Source of the DNA: Legionella genomosp. 1 | GTDB lineage: Bacteria > Pseudomonadota > Gammaproteobacteria > Legionellales > Legionellaceae | Length of the DNA stretch: 8,947 nucleotides | NCBI GenBank assembly: GCA_945865355.1 | Contig: CAMBDN010000093.1 | Location: 1 to 8,947, forward strand | Direction of reading: 5' to 3' | Part shown: in pieces, positions 1 to 6,500 of the stretch | How positions within the stretch are numbered: position 1 is the first letter of the stretch | Layout: each line of letters begins with the position of its first letter | The notes under the pieces: generated by a model | Told to the model about the DNA's origin: nothing | What the model saw: only the letters and a program-made list of their open reading frames with translations | Database searches by the model: none | Made by a program: the position numbers and the translations under genes

Positions 1-1181
1 AGATCGATGCCCTTTTTGTTGGCCATCGGCGCGATAAGTGCCAATACCTCATCAATGCAGGCGCGGATATCCAATGGGATACAATCCAAGTGAAGTTTGC
101 CTGCGTCAATTTTGGAATAATCGAGAATATCGTTAATGATGCTCAGCAAGTCTTGCGCTGATGACTTAATAGTCTTTACATAATCGAGTTGTAAAGGGTC
201 TAGTTTGCTATCAAGCAGCACATTGGTAAAGCCAATGACGCCGTTCATCGGCGTTCTAATTTCATGACTCATGTTCGCAATAAGCTCAGCCTTTTGTCGG
301 CTTTTTTCTTCGGTTTTCTTTTTATCCAATACTAAGTCAATATTTTTTTCTTCGAGCAACTCCAAGCTTTGTTGCAAATCGGCGGTGGCAACCTCAATGT
401 GTTGGTTCAAGTCCTTGATAGTATTTAAGTGTTGTTTTTGTAAGTGCGCGCAACCTTTTTCAATGGTACCCAGTTCGCCGGGGCTGGTTGTTTTGATTTC
501 AGTTTCAAATTCGTTGCTTAAAATTTGTTTCATACTGCGACGCAAACGTGCAATCGGCCAATAGATTTGTCTAGATAGAAAATAGTGGATGCTTAAACTA
601 ACCAATAAACCCAATAAGGTGATAAAAATAGTGACGATGTACATTTGGTAGCGTTGAATCAGCATTGACTTGGTGTCAATGTCAATTGACAGCCAACCGA
701 GGATATCGTCGGCTTGAAATGCAATGGGGCTTCTTGGTGTTGCGTATTGAGCGGAGGCAAATAAATTGAATTTGGGTATGGTGATGGGGGCAACGAAACT
801 CATGGTGTACGGATTAATGCGTTTGCTTTCAATATAGTCTCCTGTGAACTCCGGAGGGCTAAATAAGTTATTGAGGGAGTGTTTGCCACCACGATAGGCT
901 AGTAATTGTCCCTTGGCATTGTAAAAAGCAAGTGCTCGCACCTCTGGATTGACGGTAGAGGCGTCGATTAGGCCTTGTAAGGTTCGAGTGTCTTCTCGAA
1001 GTATGGCGATTTGGGCAACAGGGAGTAGCTGATGGATGTAGGCTTCGCCGAGGTGGGATATGTGTTGATTTAAATCGCGATTGAATTGGCCATTATAGAA
1101 TAGTGCAAATAGCAAGGCGACCACTAATACGGGGATTAATGTGGTTAATCTAAGTTGATATTTAATCCCAATACCTTTCAA
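1..1181 (-). CDS. letS: LetS/GacS/BarA-family hybrid sensor histidine kinase, N-terminal part (C-terminus beyond left edge)
   Basis: This is a membrane sensor kinase that would autophosphorylate on His and pass phosphate by relay to a LetA/GacA/UvrY-type response regulator, which controls CsrA through small RNAs. The 393 visible codons read: short cytoplasmic N-terminus; TM1 at about residues 11-30; periplasmic sensor region at about 31-178 (position and length fit the sCache_4 region of BarA); TM2 at about 179-201; HAMP at about 202-255; charged coiled coil at about 256-300; HisKA with the H-box NMSHEIRTPMNG and phospho-acceptor His306; and the start of the ATPase domain. The ATPase N/G boxes, receiver and HPt domains would lie outside the window. 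The start is TTG at 1181, chosen because GAAGG lies 7 nt upstream (1189-1193) and no ATG or GTG is in frame before TM1; the residues that follow (KGIGIKYQLRLTTLIP) resemble LetS N-termini as I recall them. The gene is divergent from gltX. The family call is firm; the symbol letS rather than gacS/barA rests on the inferred lineage. Confidence 0.88.
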   Translation of the reverse strand, partial: MKGIGIKYQLRLTTLIPVLVVALLFALFYNGQFNRDLNQHISHLGEAYIHQLLPVAQIAILREDTRTLQGLIDASTVNPEVRALAFYNAKGQLLAYRGGKHSLNNLFSPPEFTGDYIESKRINPYTMSFVAPITIPKFNLFASAQYATPRSPIAFQADDILGWLSIDIDTKSMLIQRYQMYIVTIFITLLGLLVSLSIHYFLSRQIYWPIARLRRSMKQILSNEFETEIKTTSPGELGTIEKGCAHLQKQHLNTIKDLNQHIEVATADLQQSLELLEEKNIDLVLDKKKTEEKSRQKAELIANMSHEIRTPMNGVIGFTNVLLDSKLDPLQLDYVKTIKSSAQDLLSIINDILDYSKIDAGKLHLDCIPLDIRACIDEVLALIAPMANKKGID

Positions 1182-1188
1182 GCGAATA

Positions 1189-1193
1189 CCTTC
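1189..1193 (-). promoter_or_regulatory. Ribosome-binding site deciding the TTG start of the sensor kinase
   Basis: The minus-strand sequence GAAGG ends 7 nt before the TTG at 1181. It is the only purine-rich Shine-Dalgarno match near the first membrane helix, and it supports a TTG start. A nearby ATG (minus strand, about 1196) is in another frame and meets a stop after five codons. Confidence 0.6.
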
Positions 1194-1230
1194 ATACTGC
1201 CAATGCTTTGCGCTGATTACAATTTGGGCT

Positions 1231-1236
1231 ATTATA
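1231..1236 (-). promoter_or_regulatory. Consensus -10 box of the sensor kinase promoter
   Basis: The minus strand reads TATAAT, a perfect sigma-70-type -10, 49 nt upstream of the TTG start, so transcription would begin near 1224 and leave a leader of about 43 nt. No good TTGACA-like -35 is present at 16-18 nt; that region falls inside the right-hand flank of the 38-bp palindrome. A weak or activator-dependent -35, or occlusion by a palindrome-binding protein, would both fit. Confidence 0.55.
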
Positions 1237-1248
1237 ACCGTTTTACGT

Positions 1249-1286
1249 AACGATTCACTACAATTTTAAAATTGTAGTGAATCGTT
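1249..1286. repeat. Perfect 38-bp palindrome in the letS-gltX divergent promoter region
   Basis: Positions 1249-1267 are the exact reverse complement of 1268-1286, with the symmetry centre between 1267 and 1268 at TTTT|AAAA. The half-site reads AACGATTCACTACAATTTT. In RNA it would fold into a 16-17 bp stem with a small UA-rich loop, followed on the plus strand by TTCT. It overlaps the expected -35 region of the kinase promoter and ends 24 nt before the gltX ATG. It could be an operator, a leader hairpin/attenuator for gltX, or a terminator-like element shared by the two directions. The sequence alone does not choose among them. Confidence 0.9.
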
Positions 1287-1300
1287 TTCTGCTTTATTTT

Positions 1301-1304
1301 GGAG
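1301..1304 (+). promoter_or_regulatory. Shine-Dalgarno GGAG of gltX, fixing the ATG at 1311
   Basis: GGAG lies 6 nt before ATG 1311. An in-frame TTG at 1299 would put this site inside the coding sequence and add four residues (MERL) before the usual GluRS N-terminus, so ATG 1311 is preferred. Confidence 0.8.
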
Positions 1305-1310
1305 CGTCTC

Positions 1311-2726
1311 ATGGTTGTCCGTACCCGTTTTGCCCCAAGTCCTACTGGATTTTTACACGTAGGTGGTGTGCGCACTGCTTTGTTTTCTTGGTTGTATGCT
1401 AAACACCATCATGGCCAATTTTTTTTACGAATTGAAGATACTGATAGTGAGCGCTCCACGAAAGAGTCCGTGCAGGCGATTCTTGATGGCATGCATTGGC
1501 TGGGTTTGGATTATGATCAAAAGCCTATTTATCAAACGGACCGCTACCCACGTTATGCAAGCATCGCTCAACAACTATTAGATGAAGGCAAAGCCTATCG
1601 TTGTTACTGTAGCAAAGAACGTATAGAAACCTTGAGAGAAACGCAACTCACTGCAAAAGAGAAACCTCGTTATGACGGTCATTGCCGGCATAAAAAGTTG
1701 CCTGCGAGAGAGGAGCCTTTTGTGATACGCTTTAAAAATCCAGAAGAAGGTGTGGTCTCTTTTAGCGATCAAGTCTATGGTGATATTCAGGTCGATAATT
1801 GCGAATTGGATGATTTGATTTTAGTGCGTTCGGATGGCCATCCAACCTATAATTTCGCGGTGGTTGTTGATGATTGGGATATGGAAATTACTCATGTGAT
1901 TCGTGGTGATGATCACATCAACAATACCCCAAGACAAATCAATTTATTTAAAGCAATGAATGCACCTATTCCTATATTTGCTCATTTGCCGATGATTTTA
2001 GGCGAAGATGGTAAGCGGTTATCGAAACGTCATGGTGCGGTCAGTGTCATGCAATTCAAAGAGCTTGGATTTCTGCCGCATGCATTATTAAATTATTTGG
2101 TACGCTTGGGGTGGTCATCTGGCGATCAGGAAATTTTTAGTCTTGAAGAAATGATCAGGTGTTTTGACTTGCACCATGTTAGCCGCGGTGTATCAAGTTT
2201 TAATTATGATAAATTATATTGGTTGAATCAGCATTATCAAAAATCAGATCCCCCGGCTGCGGTTGCAGCGGCGCTTTCATGGCATTTCGAACAACAAGGT
2301 ATTGATGTGACGGCAGGTCCCTCACTGATTGACTTGGTTGTCGTGCAAGCAGAGCGATGTAAAACCCTGGCGGAATTGTGTGAGAAAAGCCGCTATTTTT
2401 ACCAAGATACCATTGAATATGACGATGATGCGGTGAAAAAGAATTTACGTCCTGTGGTTTTGGAACCATTAACGGCGCTTTATCATCGTTTGTCGCAAAT
2501 GGATTCTTGGACACGAGATGAACTGCAACAATGTATTAATGATGTCAGTGCTGAATTTAATATCAATATGGGAAAAATTGCTCAGCCGTTGCGCGTTGCA
2601 GTGACGGGAAGCAACATGTCTCCTTCAATCGATATGACGCTTACTCTGCTGGGTAAGCAACGTGTTATAACGCGCCTAAATCATGCTTTGCAGTTAATTC
2701 AGAAAAGAGCGGATGCTGTTCAGTGA
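1311..2726 (+). CDS. gltX: Glutamyl-tRNA synthetase (GluRS)
   Basis: This cytosolic class I aminoacyl-tRNA synthetase charges tRNA-Glu with glutamate using ATP. From ATG 1311 the protein is 471 residues, the same length as E. coli GltX. The Rossmann catalytic domain opens with RTRFAPSPTGFLHVGG (HIGH-type signature, HVGG at 16-19). The KMSKS-type loop is KRLSKR at 235-240, in GEDGKRLSKRHGAV. A zinc site is complete, with Cys98, Cys100, Cys125 and His127 at the positions known for the E. coli enzyme. The rest, from about 320 to 471, is the all-helical anticodon-binding region and ends in QRADAVQ-like charged helix residues. All catalytic signatures are intact and there is no frameshift. It appears to be the canonical discriminating-type GluRS; whether a second gltX paralogue exists cannot be judged here. 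It is transcribed divergently from the sensor kinase, and its leader contains or abuts the 38-bp palindrome. Confidence 0.98.
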   Translation: MVVRTRFAPSPTGFLHVGGVRTALFSWLYAKHHHGQFFLRIEDTDSERSTKESVQAILDGMHWLGLDYDQKPIYQTDRYPRYASIAQQLLDEGKAYRCYCSKERIETLRETQLTAKEKPRYDGHCRHKKLPAREEPFVIRFKNPEEGVVSFSDQVYGDIQVDNCELDDLILVRSDGHPTYNFAVVVDDWDMEITHVIRGDDHINNTPRQINLFKAMNAPIPIFAHLPMILGEDGKRLSKRHGAVSVMQFKELGFLPHALLNYLVRLGWSSGDQEIFSLEEMIRCFDLHHVSRGVSSFNYDKLYWLNQHYQKSDPPAAVAAALSWHFEQQGIDVTAGPSLIDLVVVQAERCKTLAELCEKSRYFYQDTIEYDDDAVKKNLRPVVLEPLTALYHRLSQMDSWTRDELQQCINDVSAEFNINMGKIAQPLRVAVTGSNMSPSIDMTLTLLGKQRVITRLNHALQLIQKRADAVQ

Positions 2727-2742
2727 TGTTTGTTCATCCCGC

Positions 2743-2820
2743 CGACGTTCTGCAACGTGCTCGTGGAATCTAGACGTCTTGCTCTGTAGCTGGATCCCGT
2801 GAGCACGTCGCGGGACGCCG
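2743..2820. repeat. GC-rich imperfect inverted repeat downstream of gltX (REP/MITE-like hairpin)
   Basis: Left arm 2743-2770 and right arm 2793-2820 are reverse complements at 21 of 28 positions, separated by 22 nt that contain the 8-bp palindrome AGACGTCT (2772-2779). All seven differences are transitions; on the plus-strand RNA four of them become G-U pairs. Each arm can also fold alone: ACGTT-CTGC-AACGT at 2745-2758, and TCCCGTGA-GCACG-TCGCGGGA (one G-U pair) at 2795-2815. The block is clearly more GC-rich than the flanking genes. It resembles the short dispersed hairpin repeats found between genes in many host-associated bacteria. Copy number cannot be checked here. Confidence 0.7.
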
Positions 2821-2825
2821 AGATC

Positions 2826-2854
2826 GGGTTATCATTATCCCTCAACTTTTTTTT
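2826..2854 (+). terminator. Possible weak intrinsic terminator after gltX
   Basis: GGGTTATCATTATCCC (2826-2841) can form a 6-bp stem with one T-T mismatch and a TCAT loop, and a run of eight T follows at 2847-2854. The 5-nt gap between stem and T-run and the mismatch make it a poor match to a standard terminator. The larger upstream hairpin could help. Confidence 0.3.
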
Positions 2855-2899
2855 CATATGGTCGATACTATTTCCAAGTACTCTGGATGGAATACAATC

Positions 2900-3295
2900 A
2901 TGATGAATACACTGAAGTTGTCTCTGTTAGGGATGGGGATGATGTTGTTACCTGTGTTATCAATGGCGGCACCGACAAATAACGCTACCGACATATCGAA
3001 GGACGTGTGGCTTGAACAAGTAAGAACAACAACGGCCAAGCCAATATGTAAAAGTTTCATGGATGATGAGTCGATCTCTGAGCAAATGAAAGTTCATCAT
3101 GTGAGTTATGAACAGTGCGCCGCATTGATTCCTGTCATTGCTGATAAATGCGAAAAAAAATACAGCGCAAATTTACCGCTGACGATCAATGATCAAGACG
3201 CTGAAAAGTGGGGTAAGTTGATAGGGGAGTGCATAGGCAATGATTTTGTCACGAACTATTTATCTGCTGATGTAAAAGAAATGCCTAAGAAGTGA
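2900..3295 (+). CDS. Small exported protein with four cysteines, function unknown
   Basis: This is a predicted periplasmic or secreted protein that I do not assign to a named family. From ATG 2900 it has 131 residues. It begins with a Sec signal peptide (Lys6, hydrophobic LSLLGMGMMLLPVL core, SMA cleavage site before APTNN at about residue 23/24), leaving about 108 mature residues. Four cysteines at 50, 73, 84 and 111 suggest two disulfides. The layout (WLEQV...PICKS, YEQCAALI, DKCEKK, WGKLIGECIGND) resembles short Cys-rich exported proteins of Legionella and Coxiella as I recall them. The frame opens earlier, at ATG 2858, but that would put 14 polar residues ahead of the signal peptide. GGATGGA lies just before ATG 2900, and a second ATG follows at 2903, so 2900/2903 is preferred. 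It lies 173 nt after gltX, past a hairpin and T-run, so it is probably not co-transcribed with it. Confidence 0.82.
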   Translation: MMNTLKLSLLGMGMMLLPVLSMAAPTNNATDISKDVWLEQVRTTTAKPICKSFMDDESISEQMKVHHVSYEQCAALIPVIADKCEKKYSANLPLTINDQDAEKWGKLIGECIGNDFVTNYLSADVKEMPKK

Positions 3296-3296
3296 T

Positions 3297-3314
3297 CGTT
3301 AACGTCCGTTAACG
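3297..3314. repeat. Tandem CGTTAACG palindromes, 10-bp period
   Basis: CGTTAACG occurs at 3297-3304 and again at 3307-3314, so the two dyads are spaced by exactly one helical turn, immediately after the stop codon of the small exported protein. Because each unit is self-complementary, the pair can also fold as one hairpin. It could be a dimer-binding operator or a transcript-end hairpin. No T-run follows. Confidence 0.6.
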
Positions 3315-3338
3315 AGGGCAGTGATATGAGTAAGATGC

Positions 3339-3432
3339 ATGGGTTTCTCTTTTGAAAAAGTGAGGTTAGGGTTTGTTCAATGTTTTGCTAATACCCCCCT
3401 TATGATCCCTTTTTCAACGTGAGGAAACCCAT
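3339..3432. repeat. Long imperfect inverted repeat (MITE-like or large RNA hairpin)
   Basis: The left arm at 3339-3360 and the right arm at 3409-3432 share two exact 9-bp blocks in inverted orientation: ATGGGTTTC (3339-3347 against 3424-3432) and TTGAAAAAG (3352-3360 against 3409-3417), with a short unequal interior. The 48-nt middle is G-rich on the left and ends in CCCCCC on the right, hinting at further degenerate pairing. At 94 bp with 22-24-bp arms it could be a decayed miniature transposable element or a structured untranslated region. No target-site duplication is evident. Confidence 0.6.
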
Positions 3433-3536
3433 TGGATTTCCTTAAGTTATTTTCCTTCTGGGCTATCCTAATATTTCACTGCCCAACATTATGTACAAAA
3501 ATTAGAAAAGATGATCTTTAATTATCAGCATTGCCC

Positions 3537-3545
3537 TGCTATAAT
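3537..3545 (+). promoter_or_regulatory. Extended -10 promoter of the giant gene
   Basis: TGCTATAAT is a perfect extended -10 (TGN plus TATAAT at 3540-3545). The hexamer at 3517-3522 (TTTAAT, 17-nt spacer) is only a weak -35, which is typical of extended -10 promoters. Transcription would start near 3552, giving a leader of about 31 nt. Confidence 0.7.
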
Positions 3546-3570
3546 GGCACCATTATTTTGTTTGATGTTT

Positions 3571-3577
3571 AAAGGTG
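3571..3577 (+). promoter_or_regulatory. Ribosome-binding site of the giant gene
   Basis: AAAGGTG lies upstream of ATG 3583, with the AGG core 7 nt from the start codon. Together with the promoter just upstream it makes 3583 a secure translation start. Confidence 0.75.
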
Positions 3578-3582
3578 AATCC

Positions 3583-6500
3583 ATGGCAACTCCATTTGAT
3601 AAAGTGTTTGCTGCTGATGCGGATATTGATCTGTCGTTGTTTTCTCATATTCATAACGACCCGTTTCTTGCAGGTACATTCACTCTTGAAGGGAATTATT
3701 TCCAACGTACGATGCGGTATCTGGATCGCTATTGCGCTATGTTGGGCGCTGGAAAGCCTTTACCTAGAGAAATTCTGGCGTTGCAAGCAAGGATGCAGAA
3801 GGTTATTGACGTTGAAGCAGAGATGTGGCGGATTAAGAGATTGGCGGCAACTGGTGCTCAAGCTGTTGCAGAAAGAGCATTAAAACTTTTATCTGAAGGC
3901 CTTAGCACCGATCTTCTTGATAGATTAAGAGTCGGCGAGTATTTATCCCTTCCTGGCGGATGGGATTCTACGGGGACTGGCCATGCCATGGTGTATCAAT
4001 TTAAACGCACCTCGACCGGTATTGAGTTTTATATCCACAATGCAGGCGCGGGCATTGAATACCATCAGCGTCATTCAGCGACTGACCGAGAATTATATTA
4101 CCCGGTGCAGGCGTACCAAATTCCAATGCCGGTCGATAAAAACAAATTAAGTGCGTTCCTACGTGATTTGATGTTGCCTCGAATGAAAGAGTTAAGAGAG
4201 GAAAAAGATAGAGCGTTTGATGAAAAAAAATTGTATGAAGACGTATTACCTCGTATTAATTTTTTAAATGCAAGGCTTATCCCTGTTGAAGGAGAGGCCG
4301 AGCATGCCTTCACAGCAGGACAATTATCGGGTACCTGTACGCAGCGATCGCTGCATCAAATGTTAAAGCAGAATTTTAAGACCTTAGACGAATACCAACG
4401 ATTTATTTATCAATTTAAACGCTTCGCACTAGATGATTACATGAGGGGACTGCAAAGCAGCGGCCAGATTGGCGATAGACGCGTCCAGGTATTGGTCAGG
4501 CAAGCAATCAATACCATGCTGCGCACGCTAAATGTTCCGGGCGTTTTTGCTGACGATTTTATCGCTAGCCAGCGCCGGGACCTGCGGGCTTGTCGAGATT
4601 TATTGGCGCGTGCGCGCGACAATAGGGTTTTACCACCCGTAGCCCCGGTGGTTGCAGCGGCCCCTAAGATCGGATTTGGATTGGGTGTGTTACAGGCAAC
4701 GTTGCGTCCGGCTATTGTGCAACCTGTCGTTGTTGCTCCATTGTTAGTACCTCTTGCTGGAAGCGTTACGGGTGGAGGCGATCTTGTTGCTCAATTGAGA
4801 TCATTTAACCGTGAATGTGATGAACTAAAAAGAACAGGACAACAAACGGTTATTATTGAGCGACTGGAGTCACTGTTTACTAACATGCCATTGCCGGTAA
4901 CGATGGACAGCTTTAACGATCTTATTCCATTCTATAGCGGGATCAATAGGGGAAATGAGGATGAATTTTATGCGGCTATTGCCGCCTTACAAACGGCTTA
5001 TTTGGATGCTTGTAAAGCGATAAACGGTGATGCACCACTGCCTAGGCAGTTGGTTGTTGGTTTAAGTATCGTCAGCATGCTTGACTACGTTAGCAACATT
5101 GAACTGTTGAGGCGAAATAAATTAGGTATGGCGTCAAACCATGATGCAGTCAATGTGGTGATGGGTCGATTTATTTCAAAAAATCGAAATAATCCCTTTT
5201 ATGCAACCAACGATCCTCTCTTGGATGCACGCCTGAAATCTATTCTATCACTATATCCAGATGGTGGTTATCTGGAAGTGATTGAGTACTATGCCGAGAT
5301 TGTTAATAGCGAAGAGGCCCTTAAAGCACAGTTACTCGCACGCTACGTTCCGCCTGCCGATGCAAAACTTGCCCGACTGTTGCGCGAAAAAAACTACCAG
5401 GAGCTTTATTGTTTAACAAAAAACTTTGATGCACTCAGTAGAGACCCTATTTTTGAACCTTTAATCAAGAAATTCAACAAGCAGGGCATTGTGGAGCAAT
5501 GTATTCTCAAGGGCATGCAACCGTTCTGGGGCGATGGATCATCCCTTGCTCAGCGCATCGTCATAGAGGTGAGTGGTGAAAATCTGGGTGCACGATCAGT
5601 ATTGTTCAATACCATGTGGAATAATCATACGCGAGGTCTTTTAACGCATAAATACGGATTGTCAGAGAATTTACCCGCTCAGCGCGCATTAGCAATTGAT
5701 TATGCTGATGCAGGCGCGAGTGATGGCTATGCAAAAGCGCGAAGTGATAATCATACGCAATTATACCCAGCTGAAGTTGCAAAAGTCCGAGTGTCAGATA
5801 TCGCTACTACGATGAAGAGTACCCTAGCTGGAAGGCAAATTGATAAAATCGAGATAGCTTCTCGTGAGTTTTTTCATCTTAGAGCGTCAGTACAGAATCA
5901 AATTAAATTAACCCTGGATTATTTTCAACAGCATTTGTCTAAACTGTCTGACCGAGCCTGCCAAGTTTATATGGAAGCGAATTTATTTGAACCTGGGTTG
6001 CTGGCAGCTGAGTTGGATAAAAATCCAGAATTGTTAGATAAAATCGATCATTTCATTGATGAAGGGCTTAAGCAGTTTAGCGAGCGTGGCTGTACATCAC
6101 AGCACTCCCTCTTTTTTATTCGGTTAGCTTATTTGGTTAATCAGTACGCGGCCAAACATAATCCGGCTATGGGTTATGCAAGGCTTGATAAGCTGCAACA
6201 ACGACTGACAAGTCTCTTACAGATAGATGAAAAAAATGATGTGTCAATCAAACAAACCTTGCATCAGTATCAATTTCTAACGGCGATGGCACGTTTAAAA
6301 TTGAATCCTGGTAGGGTTAGTGAAGCACAGATTGATGAAATTCTAGCGCTTGCGCTTCCTTCTTATTTTTACATGAATGCTAACAGCAACCCGCAAGCTT
6401 TCGTTGATACAGCCAGTCGGTTTGATCTGGAATGTGTCAAACATGATTTTAAGTTGCTGGTTTCACTGGCTCATCCACGAAGGGTTGCACAACTTGCGGG

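Larger units (their letters stand above)
3296..3582. other. 287-bp intergenic region rich in inverted repeats, leader of the giant gene
   Basis: No coding frame or RNA gene is recognised here. From left to right it holds a tandem pair of CGTTAACG palindromes (3297-3314), a long imperfect inverted repeat (3339-3432), a small secondary hairpin GGAAA...TTTCC (3423-3441), an AT-rich stretch, and the extended -10 promoter and ribosome-binding site of the large downstream gene. No clear hairpin plus T-run terminator for the small exported protein was found. Confidence 0.8.

Noticed and set aside
271..564. 97-codon plus-strand frame
   Set aside because: It lies antisense within the HAMP-to-HisKA region of the sensor kinase; its Phe/Ser/Cys-rich composition is typical of a shadow frame.
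1249..1286. The 38-bp palindrome as a simple intrinsic terminator
   Set aside because: The flanking genes diverge, so no upstream gene ends here in either direction. The stem is AT-rich and the following T-run is short. An operator or leader role fits the position better.
1299..1310. TTG at 1299 as the gltX start, adding MERL
   Set aside because: The Shine-Dalgarno GGAG (1301-1304) would lie inside the coding sequence. ATG 1311 gives exactly the 471-residue length and the residue numbering of E. coli GltX.
2200..2514. 104-codon minus-strand frame inside gltX
   Set aside because: It is fully antisense to the anticodon-binding domain of an intact gltX, with no ribosome-binding site or recognisable motif.
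3468..3477. CCTAATATTT resembling half of a Legionella PmrA box (CTTAATATT)
   Set aside because: Only one imperfect half-site is present and it is about 63 bp upstream of the -10; AT-rich DNA gives such matches easily.
3575..3883. 102-codon plus-strand frame at the beginning of the giant gene
   Set aside because: It overlaps the giant gene in another frame, its start lies inside that gene's ribosome-binding site, and the product is Leu/Cys/Trp-rich without family character.
4627..4776. Hydrophobic Val/Pro/Ala stretch (residues 349-398 of the giant protein) as a transmembrane segment
   Set aside because: Many prolines, polar interruptions and the lack of a continuous 18-20-residue hydrophobic run make a flexible linker more likely.
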